From positions 1 to 35,702 of the forward strand of contig JACQVF010000051.1 in NCBI GenBank assembly GCA_016209885.1: a stretch of 35,702 nucleotides of DNA, written 5' to 3'. Below the pieces are notes generated by a model, which saw only the letters and a list, made by a program, of their open reading frames with translations, was not told where the DNA came from and searched no databases. The DNA comes from Gemmatimonadota bacterium (GTDB taxonomy: Bacteria; Gemmatimonadota; Gemmatimonadetes; Longimicrobiales; Gaopeijiaceae). A program made the position numbers and the translations under genes. The number at the start of each line of letters is the position of its first letter. The stretch's first letter is position 1. Positions 24,165-32,798 of the stretch are shown in pieces.

Positions 24165-25100
24165 TCACGGACCGAAGGGGAAGAAAACCGTGCGGACCCC
24201 TACAGCGATCGACCAGTCCTGGCCCAACTGCGTGCCATGCAGATCGCGCAGGAGAGGCAACTGGAGCGATGCATCAATCGCCCAATTTGGGAGAGGGAGG
24301 AGCTGAAGACCCGGCGAGAGCATGACCGTGTGCCCTCCGCTGTCCGGCAACGTTTGGTGCCGCTGCGTGGCGACCGCCTCGACCGTGCCATTCAGTTCCA
24401 GATAAACGGCCAAGGAGAGGTCGCGCAGGCTCCGGTAAACGGAGGGAAAGATCCGGTACCCGAACGCCAGATCGTAGCGGAACCGGTCGCCGACCCGCAC
24501 CTCGCCCACCGCGGACGTGGCCGTGGCGTAGGCCGCCGCTCCGTGGACGCCGGTCCGGTCGTTCACGTAGCTATAGACGAGCTGGCCGGTGAGATCCACG
24601 GTACCGCCGCCCAGGCGCAGCGGCACCGGCAGGAGGTCACCGTCTGCCTCCGTCTCGCCCGTCGGCAGCCCGAGCCCGGCAAACAGGGCCAGCCGGCGGT
24701 TACCCGCCACGAAGTCCCTCGCGCTGAGTTCCTGCTTCACCAGCAGGAACGCGTCGCCCAAGCCGGCGTTCGTCCGGCGGCTGCCCGAACCCTCAACCGT
24801 CTTCCGGACGTAGGGAATACCGGCCATCAGGATGGTCTGCGGGGTCACCCCGTAGGGAACCATGAGCGCCAGTGCATCGACACCGACCCGGAGTCCGTCA
24901 GCGTTTCCAACCACGCGTCCGTTCCGGAGGAGTGAGCCCATCTCGAAGTGCTGATAGAGCAAGCGCACACCGCTCTCGGTGAGCGGGAGGGGGAGCGCCG
25001 TCGGCATGTGGACGGGCATGCCCTGGGCACGGCCGGGCGAGGGCCGCGCCGAGATGAGGAGAAGCGCACAGAGCGCCGCTGCAATGCCGCGTACGGGCAT
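24165..25100 (-). CDS. Outer-membrane beta-barrel protein (transporter/MetA-like)
   Basis: A 311-residue protein with a Sec signal (1-25, ending GRAQ) and alternating amphipathic strands through to a C-terminal FFPFGP. LLYQHFEMGSLLRNGRVVG, LALFAGLGLPTGETEADGD and VMLSPGLQLLPLPNWAIDAS are typical of the transporter-type barrels annotated as putative MetA-pathway of phenol degradation. The ATG at 25100 is 5 nt after the HMA gene stop, with GGAGTG upstream; the longer frame to 25364 overlaps that gene. Lying downstream of an exported HMA protein in a metal island, it may serve metal efflux or sensing, which is inference. Confidence 0.8.
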   Translation of the reverse strand: MPVRGIAAALCALLLISARPSPGRAQGMPVHMPTALPLPLTESGVRLLYQHFEMGSLLRNGRVVGNADGLRVGVDALALMVPYGVTPQTILMAGIPYVRKTVEGSGSRRTNAGLGDAFLLVKQELSARDFVAGNRRLALFAGLGLPTGETEADGDLLPVPLRLGGGTVDLTGQLVYSYVNDRTGVHGAAAYATATSAVGEVRVGDRFRYDLAFGYRIFPSVYRSLRDLSLAVYLELNGTVEAVATQRHQTLPDSGGHTVMLSPGLQLLPLPNWAIDASLQLPLLRDLHGTQLGQDWSIAVGVRTVFFPFGP

Positions 25101-25105
25101 GTCAC

Positions 25106-25516
25106 TCACTCCCCGCTCGAGGCGCCCGAACGCGGCACGCCGGGCGTCCGCTTCCCAGACGGCGCTGCGCCGGCGGTTGAACGCTTGATGTCGGTCACGG
25201 CGAAGCCGGCTTCCTTCACGACGTTCCGGAGTCGCGCGTCGCTCAGCGCAGCGCCATCGCCCACGTCCAGCACAACCTGTCCGGTCTTCAGGTCGATGGC
25301 CACGCGCTCGACTCCCTCCAACGCCTTCAGCTTCTTCTCCAGCCCATAAGCGCAGAGGGGACACGAGAGGCCGGTCACCTGCAGCGCGATCCGCTGCGGC
25401 GCGGCGGGCACAGGCACAGTCGCCGTCGCCGAACGATGAACGTCTGCCTGCCCAGCGTGCGCCGAGGCACTGAAGAGTAGTGCCAGCGCGATTCCCGAGA
25501 TTCCTGTTCGCAACAT
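25106..25516 (-). CDS. Exported HMA (heavy-metal-associated) domain protein
   Basis: A 136-residue protein with a signal peptide (1-22, ASAHAG) and one HMA domain with metal site GLSCPLCAYGLEKKL (C52, C55), followed by VVKEAGFAVTDI and a low-complexity tail. It resembles periplasmic MerP-like metal chaperones, with CPLC in place of CAAC. The ATG at 25516 follows AAAGGAG by 8 nt. The barrel gene follows after 5 nt, so the two are one operon. The related protein at 28072 has lost the first of the two cysteines. Confidence 0.85.
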   Translation of the reverse strand: MLRTGISGIALALLFSASAHAGQADVHRSATATVPVPAAPQRIALQVTGLSCPLCAYGLEKKLKALEGVERVAIDLKTGQVVLDVGDGAALSDARLRNVVKEAGFAVTDIKRSTAGAAPSGKRTPGVPRSGASSGE

Positions 25517-25631
25517 GAGTGTGACTCCTTTCTCAGACTCGTTGCCCAAATTCGACTTCAGACTCGCTTACGCGAATTCGAGCTGCCGCCGGTCTGCTCG
25601 CCGCCGGCGCCCGAAGCGCTCGTCCGCTGCG

Positions 25632-26495
25632 TTACACGCGAGCGCGGACGAGCCGCTGAGCCCGCGCCCAGGTGCCCGCCGCGCCCCCCGCGAGGGAGCC
25701 GAGCAGCAGGCCGAGCACGACCGTCCCGGTGATCATGATCTCCTCGAAGCCGGCCTGCAGCACGAGCACGGGAGCGGCCAGGACCGTGAACAGCACGGCT
25801 TCCGCCATCCCCATGACCCAGCGAGCCCCAGCACCGGACCAGACGTAGGCGGCCACGCCGAGCGGGATTCCCGCGTAGATGGCCGCAATCGCCAGGTAAA
25901 CCAAGCAGACCTGACTCAACGGCATCGCGGCGCCACGGAAGAGGGCCAGCCGACATATCTCGAACGTCGCGGGAAGCGGGAGCACCAGAGTGAGGGCCAC
26001 GTAACCGCCCAGTGCAGCGACGGCACCCAGAAGCACGGCTCGCACCGTTCGCGGCGTCGAGCTTCTCATGATCCCCCCGGCGACCATCGCCAGAGCGGCG
26101 GAGAGCGAGAGGCTGAGGGTAGCCACGCCCGTCCGGTCGAGCGGCACCGCCGCTCCTCGCACCTGCATAAGGAGCACGATGAGGAGCGCTGCCGCCGTCC
26201 CCAGAGCCACCGGTGCTGCCACGTCGCGCACGGCGGTCCAGAGGGCCGCGAAGACGCCACCCGGCACGGCCACGGCGTCACCGGCGTACGCGATAACCCG
26301 CTTGCGAACCGCGGCCGGCGGCCCGGCGTCAATGCTAGCCGGTAGCGCTTCCCAGGCCTTCCGCAGAGCGCGGAGCTCGACCTGGCACCCTGGACATCCG
26401 CCCACGTGCTCTAAAACGGCCGTCTCCTTCACTGAGGCAAGATGACCGCTCAGCAGTTCCGCGAACTCCAGCCTGATCTCGGCGCACTGCGGCAT
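25632..26495 (-). CDS. Zinc-finger multispan anti-sigma-like membrane protein (DUF1109/NrsF-like)
   Basis: A 287-residue protein. Residues 1-60 carry an anti-sigma zinc finger HxxxCxxC (EHVGGCPGCQVEL; H30, C34, C37). The rest has about six transmembrane helices arranged like NrsF/DUF1109 negative regulators of ECF sigma factors. The ATG at 26495 has GAGGAT upstream; the open frame continues upstream through an ATPase fragment to 27014, but a motif shared with the merT region (26547-26577) lies just before this ATG and supports it as the start. No sigma gene is adjacent; the factor at 34180, which lacks an adjacent anti-sigma, is a candidate partner. Confidence 0.75.
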   Translation of the reverse strand: MPQCAEIRLEFAELLSGHLASVKETAVLEHVGGCPGCQVELRALRKAWEALPASIDAGPPAAVRKRVIAYAGDAVAVPGGVFAALWTAVRDVAAPVALGTAAALLIVLLMQVRGAAVPLDRTGVATLSLSLSAALAMVAGGIMRSSTPRTVRAVLLGAVAALGGYVALTLVLPLPATFEICRLALFRGAAMPLSQVCLVYLAIAAIYAGIPLGVAAYVWSGAGARWVMGMAEAVLFTVLAAPVLVLQAGFEEIMITGTVVLGLLLGSLAGGAAGTWARAQRLVRARV

Positions 26496-26546
26496 ACGAT
26501 GTCCATCCTCGCTGGGAACGGTCTCGGTTTCCGTACTTCTCAATAC

Positions 26547-26577
26547 GTAAACGGCTGAACGCCCCGGAACGTAACGG
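26547..26577 (-). promoter_or_regulatory. Bipartite CCGTTAC-N16-CCGTTTAC motif upstream of anti-sigma-like gene
   Basis: Read on the minus strand, CCGTTAC (26577-26571) and CCGTTTAC (26554-26547) are direct repeats spaced by exactly 16 nt, followed by GTATTGAGAAG. The same arrangement and spacing occur upstream of merT (33995-34025), with additional shared bases between. It is 52 bp from the start codon and is probably a regulator site or an ECF promoter. Confidence 0.5.
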
Positions 26578-26693
26578 CCGTCTCCTGGGAGCCCACGATG
26601 CCCATCCACCTTCAGGGGCCTGCCACGATGGTTAGCCTGATGCGCCGCGGGGGCGGCGGAGGGCAGCGCTGCCTCCCGAGCCCCTCCAGCGCC

Positions 26694-27023
26694 AGGGAGT
26701 AAACGTCCGCCGAACGAGTTCACCAGCACCGTGGTTACGCTGGCCGCCATGGCCGCCATGGCCCAGACCGGATGGAGGACTCCGCTGGCGGCGAGCGGGA
26801 CACCCAAGCCATTGAAGAAGAACGCGACCCAAAGGTTCTGGACGGTCTTGCGGTAACTCTCACGGCCAATGTGGTAGGCGTCCACCACGGCGGAGAGCCG
26901 CTCACCGATGAGGATGACGTCGCTCGACTCGATGGCAATGTCGGTGCCCGCCCCGATCGCGATGCCCACGTCCGCCTGCATGAGCGCCGGCGCATCGTAG
27001 ATTCCATCGCCCACGAAGGCGAC
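26694..27023 (-). pseudogene. C-terminal fragment of a P1B-type ATPase
   Basis: Starting at [18 protein letters not shown], directly after an in-frame TGA, this 110-codon piece is a close paralogue of the end of the intact ATPase at 28469 (matching [36 protein letters not shown]). The family's invariant GDGINDAP reads GDGIYDAP. Everything upstream, including phosphorylation and metal sites, is gone. The frame then reads on into spacer and the anti-sigma-like gene. No start codon with a ribosome site exists, so it is a dead gene end. Confidence 0.85.
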
Positions 27024-27088
27024 TCACTGGGTGAGCATCTTCGATCACATCGTCTTTGGTGTCGTCGCGGCCTGGGCATACTAGAGTC

Positions 27089-27113
27089 TGGCGGAACGCG
27101 CCAATCTCCGCCA
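27089..27113 (-). terminator. Candidate stem-loop after NHL gene
   Basis: TGGCGGA (27089-27095) and TCCGCCA (27107-27113) form a perfect 7-bp stem about 40 bp downstream of the NHL gene's stop. No T-run follows, so intrinsic termination is only possible. The rest of 27024-27151 shows no gene. Confidence 0.35.
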
Positions 27114-27151
27114 AGCCTGAATTAGCGGAAGCCGGCGGCGAGAAGGCGTGC

Positions 27152-28075
27152 TCAACGACACTGCAGCGCATGGATGCGGCTCGTGTAGAACTCGCTGATG
27201 AATACCGAGCCCTCGGGTCCGACCGCCACGCCCGAGGGGTACGCGAAATCGGGGTCGTCCGGATTCCAGATCGCGAGCAGATCCCCCTCCGGGGTGAACT
27301 TCTGGAGTCGGCGATTGAAGGCGTCCACCACCCACACGTCGCCGCGGGGATCCAACGCAATCTCCTTGGCGAGAAAGAACCACCCCGGCCAGCTCCCACC
27401 GATACCAAATCCGATCCCGCCCCACTCGCGCAGGTACTCCCCCTCAGGCGTAAACACCTGCACCCGATGGTTAAAGGCATCGGCGACGAACACCTCGCCG
27501 CGGTCGCTCACGGCGATACCGGTCGGATAACGGAAGCGCCCGCGCGTGCGGCCCTTATCGCCCCATTCGGCCAGGACGCGTCCGGCGGCATCGAACTTCT
27601 GGATCCGGTGGTTATAGAAATCGGAAGCGTAGACGTTACCCTGCTGGTCCACGGCGACTCCCGCTGGCGCGTCGAACTGGCCAAGTCCCGTACCGTGCTG
27701 GCCCCACCGGTCTAGGACTTCACCCTCCGGAGAGAGCTTCACCACTTGGTCCGCAAGGAAGTCGGCCACGTAGACGGCGCGCTTCGCCACGGCCAACGCG
27801 ACCGGGCGATCGAAGCCAGTCCACCGGGCCACGAGCGAGCCGTCTGGCCGGTACTGCTTCACGGCACCGTCTTCCGTGTCGGCCACGTGGAGGAGCCCCT
27901 CGCCCCAGGCGAGCTGCATCGGGTGATTCAGCCCGGCATCTCCGCCTCCGCCCCAAGCTGCGATTCTCCGGCAGTTCTCGCGCAGCGAGCCCGCATGGTA
28001 GTAGAGATACGCCCCTCCATAGACTCCAAGGAATGCAGCCACCGCAATGGCCAGCCCCACGATGAATCGCCTCAC
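27152..28075 (-). CDS. Membrane-anchored NHL-repeat beta-propeller protein
   Basis: A 307-residue protein with an N-terminal signal anchor (5-27) and about six NHL blades, each with the pattern GVAVD..GNVYASDFYNHRIQKF (for example near 150-170, 195-215 and 245-265). Such propellers are binding scaffolds or ring-opening or cleaving enzymes; the ligand is unknown. The GTG at 28075 overlaps the stop of the HMA-like gene (GTGA), so both are translated together, downstream of the ATPase. It is therefore probably exported and linked to metal handling, which is inference. Confidence 0.87.
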   Translation of the reverse strand: MRRFIVGLAIAVAAFLGVYGGAYLYYHAGSLRENCRRIAAWGGGGDAGLNHPMQLAWGEGLLHVADTEDGAVKQYRPDGSLVARWTGFDRPVALAVAKRAVYVADFLADQVVKLSPEGEVLDRWGQHGTGLGQFDAPAGVAVDQQGNVYASDFYNHRIQKFDAAGRVLAEWGDKGRTRGRFRYPTGIAVSDRGEVFVADAFNHRVQVFTPEGEYLREWGGIGFGIGGSWPGWFFLAKEIALDPRGDVWVVDAFNRRLQKFTPEGDLLAIWNPDDPDFAYPSGVAVGPEGSVFISEFYTSRIHALQCR

Positions 28076-28383
28076 AGATCGATCGTATAGGCGTACGGGT
28101 ACTCCGCCCCCTCGATCGCCGCCTTTATCCGCTCCCGACTTGCGGCGGCACCCTCCCGCAGGTTTACACGGATCTGGTCTTCCTCCCAGAGCAGCTGCAC
28201 GTCGGCGACCTCCGGCAACTCCGTCAGGCGCTTCTCGATTCCGTAGACGCAGTACGGCCCCGGGACACCCGGTACCCGGATGGTGATCTGGCCCCGCAGC
28301 TGACTCTCAGTCGGCGCTCTGAGCAGGCCGAGCCCGGTACCGAGCATCGCGAGGACAGAGACAAGCTTCAGGACCGATCGCAC
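28072..28383 (-). CDS. Exported HMA-like protein with one Cys of the metal site lost
   Basis: A 103-residue protein with a hydrophobic leader (4-22) and an HMA-like fold: GPYCVYGIEKRLTELPEV matches the CxxCxYGxEK region of the exported HMA protein at 25106, but the first metal-binding Cys is replaced, leaving C45. The end is IEGAEYPYAYTIDL. The GTG at 28383 follows AAGGAG at 6 nt; the longer frame to 28476 overlaps the ATPase gene. It is likely a derived chaperone or a structural domain. The gene is placed between the ATPase and NHL genes in one operon. Confidence 0.77.
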   Translation of the reverse strand: MRSVLKLVSVLAMLGTGLGLLRAPTESQLRGQITIRVPGVPGPYCVYGIEKRLTELPEVADVQLLWEEDQIRVNLREGAAASRERIKAAIEGAEYPYAYTIDL

Positions 28384-28468
28384 GGGTTCTCCTTGGGCAG
28401 GGAACAAACCAGAGCGCCGGCAGCGGCAGATTCCGTCCTCCTGACGCGCGCCGGCTGGTCCAGCGACC

Positions 28469-31060
28469 TCACGCATCGTCTCCTCCGACCGCGTACGCGC
28501 GGTGAACGCGGTAACCGAGCGAGGTCACCGCTTCCTCGATCTCATGCAGGGCGATCCGCTCTGGCCGGTACGCCAGGCGCACCCGGTGAGTTTTCGCATC
28601 AGCTTCCACCGCGTTTATCCCCTCCCGGTCGCCCAGCAGCGTCTCAATGTTCTGCTCGCATCCGGCACAGTGGATGTCCGGGACCTCCAGGACCACTTCC
28701 GCTGGCGCTCCCGGAGAGGACTGCTCCATCGCCGCCAGGTCCATTTCGGCCTCGGTCGGGGAGACTTCCTCCCGCCGCACGGCCGCTTCCGCCACCTTCT
28801 GCGGCAGTTGCTCCTTCGGGAGGAGCCGGCCTCCGAAGCTGTTCAGCAGCACTGTCGTTACGCTGGCCGCCATGGCGATCATCGCCCAGACCGGGTGCAC
28901 GACCCCGGTCGTAGCGAGCGGCACTCCGACCGCATTGAAAGCGAAGGCGAAGACGAGGTTCTGCACCGTCTTGCCGTAGCTCTTCCGTCCGATGTGGTAC
29001 GCGTCCACGACTGCGCCGAGCCGCTCGCCGATCAGGATCACGTCGCTGGACTCGATGGCGATGTCGGTGCCGGCGCCGATGGCGATGCCGACATCCGCCT
29101 GCATCAGCGCTGGCGCGTCGTTGATCCCGTCGCCCACGAAGGCCACCCGCACGCCCTCCCGCTGCAGCTCCCGGACGCGCTCCGCCTTCTCCTGGGGTAG
29201 CACGCGGGCCCGCACCTCCTCGATCCCCACCTCCGCCGCGACCGCGCGCGCGGTACGCTCGGCGTCCCCAGTAAGCATTACTGGACGGATCCCCAGCGCC
29301 CGGATGGATGCGATCGCCTCCCTTGCATCCGGCTTCAGCGCATCGGCGATGGAGATGATGCCGGCCAGCTCTCCGCCCACGGCCACGAGCACAGTGGTGC
29401 GGCCTTTCTCTTGCTCGCCCGGGAGGACATCCTCGGCATCGGCGATCGAAAGCCCGCGCTCGGTGAGCAGGCGCGGAGCGCCGATCAGGACGGGCCGACC
29501 GTCCACTATCGCCTGTACGCCGCCGCCGGTGATGGCGTCGAATTCCTCGGACGGGCTCATCCCGACCTCTTCCTCCTCGGCGCACTCCACGATCGTGCGG
29601 GCCAGCGGGTGCTCTGAGGGGCCCTCGGCACTCCCGGCGTAATGGAGGACCTCCTCCCGCACATAGCCCCCCAAAGGAAACACCTTCACGACCTGCGGCT
29701 CCCCCTGTGTGACCGTACCTGTTTTGTCCAGGACGATCACCCGGACGTCCTTCAGGATCTGGAAGGCCTCGCCCGAGCGCATCAGAATGCCGCGCTCGGC
29801 GGCCATCCCCCCACCGCGGATCAACGCCAAGGGCGTGGCCATGCCTAATGCACAGGGATAGCCCATAACCAGCACCGTGACCGCGGCGTAGATCGCCCGC
29901 GAATACAGTGGCCCCGCGCCCAGAAGCAGGGGCACGCCGACCCAGAACAGGTAGGCGCCGAGCGAGAGCATCAGCACGACGGGCACGTAGTACTTGAGCA
30001 CCCGGTCCACCAGCTCGATGATCCCCGGCTTCAAGGCCTTCGCCTCCTCCACGTGGCGGGCGACTTGGCGCAGGAAACTCTCCTCGCCCACCCGGGTGAC
30101 CCGCACCAGCAACGTCCCCGTCTGGTTCACGCTCCCACCGATTACTTCGCCCCCCACTTCCTTTTCGGCGGGAATCGGCTCCCCGGTGACCAGCGCTTCG
30201 TCGACCGCGCTCCCACCTTCGACTACTTCCCCGTCCACGGGTACCTTCTCCCCTGGCCGGATTCGAACCCGGTCGCCTATCTGGACCTCCTCGATGGCAA
30301 CCTCCTCTTCGCGGCCGTCACGGACGACGCGCGCGGTTGGCGGCTGCATGTCGAGGAGCTTGCGCACGCTCTGGGAGGCCCGCGTCCGCACCTTGAGTGA
30401 AACGAAGCCCGACAAGAGGTGATACGTCGTCAGGAAGACGACGACGCCGTAGAAGTCCACGGGCGGGAAGCCGTAGAAGCCGTTCCAGTTCGTGAACGGG
30501 ATCGGAGAGCCCATAAGGCCTCCGATGTAACCCGCGATCGCGCCGGCGGTGAGCAGGACGTGCTGGTTGGTGATCCCCCGCCGCGCGGCGCCCCAGGCCA
30601 TACGAAGGATATGGCGCCCTGTCCAGAAGAAGACGTAGGTGGCGGCGCCAAACGCCGTGTAGATGTGCCAGGGCCGCATCTGCCACAGATCCAGCCACAT
30701 ACCCGACATCATGAAGAACAGCGAGATCGCGAAGAACGCCGCCGTGAACAGGTTCCTCCGCTCGTGGCGCATGATTACTTCCTGCTCCTCGAAGCTCTGC
30801 ACCTTGCGGGGATCACGCACAGTGTAGCCCAGCCCCCGCAGCGTGTCATGGATCTGGGTTTCCGTGAGCCGGTCCGGATGATAGCGAACCAGCGCCTCCT
30901 CATGCGCGAGGGATACGTGGACCTCGTCCACCCCCTGCTGCCGTCCAATCGCCTTGCGAATCGACTCGGAGCAGAAGGAGCAGCTCATCCCCCCCACTTT
31001 GATCTGGAGGGTTGACAGCCCGTTCGCTTCCGGTGGGTCCGCCTCGCGTACTGCTGGCAT
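28469..31060 (-). CDS. P1B-type heavy-metal ATPase with HMA domains at both ends and YPC motif
   Basis: An 863-residue inner-membrane metal pump. The N-terminal HMA is [15 protein letters not shown] (C27, C30) and the C-terminal HMA is [12 protein letters not shown] (about 790-860). Between are the actuator TGEP (292-295), membrane motif [12 protein letters not shown] (400-410), phosphorylation site DKTGT (D445), SEHPLA (482-487) and GDGINDAP. The intramembrane CPC/CPx site of copper, silver and zinc pumps is Tyr-Pro-Cys here, so only C403 remains and metal specificity is uncertain. A C-terminal HMA is also uncommon. The ATG at 31060 follows AGGAG. It is downstream of the DUF7482 lipoprotein gene and upstream of the HMA-like and NHL genes. 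Confidence 0.94.
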   Translation of the reverse strand: MPAVREADPPEANGLSTLQIKVGGMSCSFCSESIRKAIGRQQGVDEVHVSLAHEEALVRYHPDRLTETQIHDTLRGLGYTVRDPRKVQSFEEQEVIMRHERRNLFTAAFFAISLFFMMSGMWLDLWQMRPWHIYTAFGAATYVFFWTGRHILRMAWGAARRGITNQHVLLTAGAIAGYIGGLMGSPIPFTNWNGFYGFPPVDFYGVVVFLTTYHLLSGFVSLKVRTRASQSVRKLLDMQPPTARVVRDGREEEVAIEEVQIGDRVRIRPGEKVPVDGEVVEGGSAVDEALVTGEPIPAEKEVGGEVIGGSVNQTGTLLVRVTRVGEESFLRQVARHVEEAKALKPGIIELVDRVLKYYVPVVLMLSLGAYLFWVGVPLLLGAGPLYSRAIYAAVTVLVMGYPCALGMATPLALIRGGGMAAERGILMRSGEAFQILKDVRVIVLDKTGTVTQGEPQVVKVFPLGGYVREEVLHYAGSAEGPSEHPLARTIVECAEEEEVGMSPSEEFDAITGGGVQAIVDGRPVLIGAPRLLTERGLSIADAEDVLPGEQEKGRTTVLVAVGGELAGIISIADALKPDAREAIASIRALGIRPVMLTGDAERTARAVAAEVGIEEVRARVLPQEKAERVRELQREGVRVAFVGDGINDAPALMQADVGIAIGAGTDIAIESSDVILIGERLGAVVDAYHIGRKSYGKTVQNLVFAFAFNAVGVPLATTGVVHPVWAMIAMAASVTTVLLNSFGGRLLPKEQLPQKVAEAAVRREEVSPTEAEMDLAAMEQSSPGAPAEVVLEVPDIHCAGCEQNIETLLGDREGINAVEADAKTHRVRLAYRPERIALHEIEEAVTSLGYRVHRAYAVGGDDA

Positions 31061-31069
31061 ATCGAACTC

Positions 31070-31606
31070 CTATCGCTCGCCCCCACCCGGCCAGGTGAGG
31101 AAAGGCATGTTCACGACCACCCCCGGCCGCTCGATGGTGACCTGCCCTGTTGCCTCCGCCTGCTGAATCTCGGTCGCCGAGGTGAGCAGACGCGCCTCTG
31201 CCGAGTTCACCCAGGTGACCAGGTTCACCGCGCGCAGCGGTCGGTACTCCGGCGTTCCGGGCGGCGCGTCGAAGATGTCAGCCTGATATTCGAGCGGTCC
31301 TCGCGCGCGCCGGGGCTGAATGCCGTTAGTGAAGACGTAAACATTGGCTAGCGCCGCCTGCGGCACGTCGGCCAGTTCGGGAACGACCAGCACGCGTGAC
31401 CGCATCATCGCCGTCAGCGTGTCAGCGATCTGCCGATCCGAGGCCTCCGTGTGGATGAATAGGATCTCCTCCCCCTCGGCATAGCCCCTGACCGAGGGGA
31501 TCACCGGCCCACCGGCGTCCATTCCGGCTGGCTGCTCTCGTAGATCGCAGGCGGCAACGGCCAGGACCATCGGCACCGCCATCGCCCATACGTGAATTGA
31601 CTTCAT
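31070..31606 (-). CDS. DUF7482-like lipoprotein
   Basis: A 178-residue lipoprotein (lipobox VAAC, C20). The core ANVYVFTNGIQ, YQADIFDAPPGTPEYRPL, VNLVTWVNSAEARLL and VVVNMPFLTWP matches a family seen beside metal and redox genes that I believe is DUF7482; its function is unknown. The ATG at 31606 has AGGAGA upstream. The stop is 9 bp before the ATPase start, so it heads the operon lipoprotein-ATPase-HMA-NHL. A 21-bp palindrome lies 25 bp upstream of its start. Confidence 0.75.
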   Translation of the reverse strand: MKSIHVWAMAVPMVLAVAACDLREQPAGMDAGGPVIPSVRGYAEGEEILFIHTEASDRQIADTLTAMMRSRVLVVPELADVPQAALANVYVFTNGIQPRRARGPLEYQADIFDAPPGTPEYRPLRAVNLVTWVNSAEARLLTSATEIQQAEATGQVTIERPGVVVNMPFLTWPGGGER

Positions 31607-31630
31607 TCTAGGTCTCCTCTGTCCAGCGCG

Positions 31631-31651
31631 CTTTACCGTCGACGGCTAAAG
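31631..31651. promoter_or_regulatory. 21-bp palindrome upstream of the ATPase operon
   Basis: CTTTA-CCGTCGACGG-C-TAAAG is a near-perfect palindrome with a single unpaired base, located 25-45 bp upstream of the first gene of the ATPase operon, the usual operator position. It may bind a metal-responsive dimeric repressor or a MerR-type regulator. No regulator gene of those families is in the window. Confidence 0.45.
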
Positions 31652-31678
31652 TGGGTAGGCGCCGTTTTAGATTGTTCG

Positions 31679-31758
31679 TCATGCCGGCGAAAGCCGGCAT
31701 CCGGTGCCCGACAAGGTTCTGGACCCGTGGCTCTGGATTCCGGCTTCGCCGGAATGAC
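31679..31758. repeat. REP/MITE-like extragenic palindrome
   Basis: GTCATGCCGGCGAAAGCCGG at the left is answered by CCGGCTTCGCCGGAATGAC at the right, with each arm itself a small hairpin. It sits between the convergently spaced end of the CcdA gene and the lipoprotein gene. This form, GTCAT..CCGG..AAG.. with mirrored end, is a widespread repetitive extragenic element in many bacteria. Confidence 0.7.
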
Positions 31759-31766
31759 GTCACCCC

Positions 31767-32414
31767 TCATGCGGTCACTCCGAAGTAGATAGACCACAGG
31801 CCGAGCAGTACGAACACAACCCCAGTCCAGAAAGGGATCCGGTTCGACAACCCTGCCAGGCGGTCGAGCCAGTTACGCGCACGCCGCCAGAAGACCGCCA
31901 CAATGAGAGGGAGCGAGAGTGCGAGGCCGAAGATCGCCATCACCCCCAAACCCTGCGTCACGCTTGCAGTCCCGAGGCTAGCCGCAAATAGCGCGGCGAG
32001 CAGCGGCGCGGCGCACGCGGGGATGTTAAGCCCGAATAATACGCCGAGTATGGCTGCCCCTTTCGCAGTGCGCGCCTGCGTGAGCTTCGGCCCGAGCACC
32101 CGAATGAGCCGCCAGTGCTCGCCGGCCAGATAGAGCAGCCCGAGTAAAGCGTAGGCGGTGCCGAGCAGAATCCAGAACCAACGCTGCACATCCAGGAATG
32201 CGGAGCCAATCAGGGCCGCCGCCGCTCCAAGCGCACCGATGAAGAGTGCGCGGGTGACGGCGAAGACTCCGGTCTCAAGCAACTTGGCCGCGGCTTCCTT
32301 GCCCTCCAGATACTTCACGAAAAGCAGGCTGGAGCCCACCGTGCACGGCTCGACGAAGCCCAGCAGGCCGAGGCCGAACGGCAGGAGAACGAGAGCCCAA
32401 AGGTCCGTTCCCAT
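31767..32414 (-). CDS. CcdA/DsbD-like transmembrane thiol-electron carrier
   Basis: A 215-residue protein with six predicted transmembrane helices and the paired membrane cysteines of CcdA: GFVEPCTVGSS (C24) and GLNIPACAAPLL (C134). It passes reducing power from cytosolic thioredoxin to exported thiol proteins. The ATG at 32414 immediately follows the OsmC stop. It is the last gene of the merT operon, so it may reduce the metal-binding cysteines of the exported HMA proteins. It is notable because the thiol cluster at 17-20 kb appears to have lost its own ccdA. Confidence 0.88.
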   Translation of the reverse strand: MGTDLWALVLLPFGLGLLGFVEPCTVGSSLLFVKYLEGKEAAAKLLETGVFAVTRALFIGALGAAAALIGSAFLDVQRWFWILLGTAYALLGLLYLAGEHWRLIRVLGPKLTQARTAKGAAILGVLFGLNIPACAAPLLAALFAASLGTASVTQGLGVMAIFGLALSLPLIVAVFWRRARNWLDRLAGLSNRIPFWTGVVFVLLGLWSIYFGVTA

Positions 32415-32798
32415 TCAGTCCTTTCTCGTGAGCACCACGATGCGGCGCGATACTTCGGCGGCCCTCGTGAGCGTCGCGTGAATGGGGCAAAGGTCCGCCA
32501 CGCGCTCCGCGGTCGCCTTGCGCTCCTCCGGGAAGCCTGGGCACCGGAGCTCCATCTCGATGCGCCTGATGCGCGCGGGGCCGCTCCTCCGCGTGCTCCC
32601 ACGTGACGTGAATCGTGAGGGGCGCCATGTCGACCTCGACGCCCGCCGACCACGCTGGAGCGTTAGCGCGGTGCAGGTGGAGAGGGAGCCCGCTAGCAGG
32701 TGATAAGGGGAGATCGATGCACCCTCGGAGGCGATCTCGAGCCCATCTCCCGACATCTCCAGGCGGGCGCGCGTTTCGCTCTCGAGGACGAGCCTCAC
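32415..32798 (-). pseudogene. OsmC-like protein with two compensating frameshifts
   Basis: The ends read as OsmC: ISPYHLLAGSLSTCTALTLQ with its Cys, and MELRCPGFPEERKATAERVADLCPIH with the second Cys. Between about 32585 and 32673 the annotated frame gives Arg/Ser-rich nonsense, while the neighbouring frame gives WSAGVEVDMAPLTIHVTWEH, the real OsmC strand. One base appears lost near CAGCG/TGG and one gained in a CCCC run. Net frame is kept (127 residues). Two offsetting single-base changes, one in a homopolymer, look like sequencing errors, in which case the gene is intact. OsmC proteins reduce organic hydroperoxides. Its GTG start overlaps the HMA gene stop. Confidence 0.8.

Noticed and set aside
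25632..27014. 460-residue fusion of ATPase tail and anti-sigma-like protein
   Set aside because: The joining segment has no coding character, and the ATG at 26495 has its own ribosome site and an upstream motif. It is treated as a pseudogene end plus a separate gene.
17777..27131. Similar short strings near 17777 (GAATTTAGCGGAAACG) and 27118 (GAATTAGCGGAAGC) as possible attachment sites
   Set aside because: They share only about 11 bases, with no integrase gene or symmetric arms. Chance similarity cannot be excluded.
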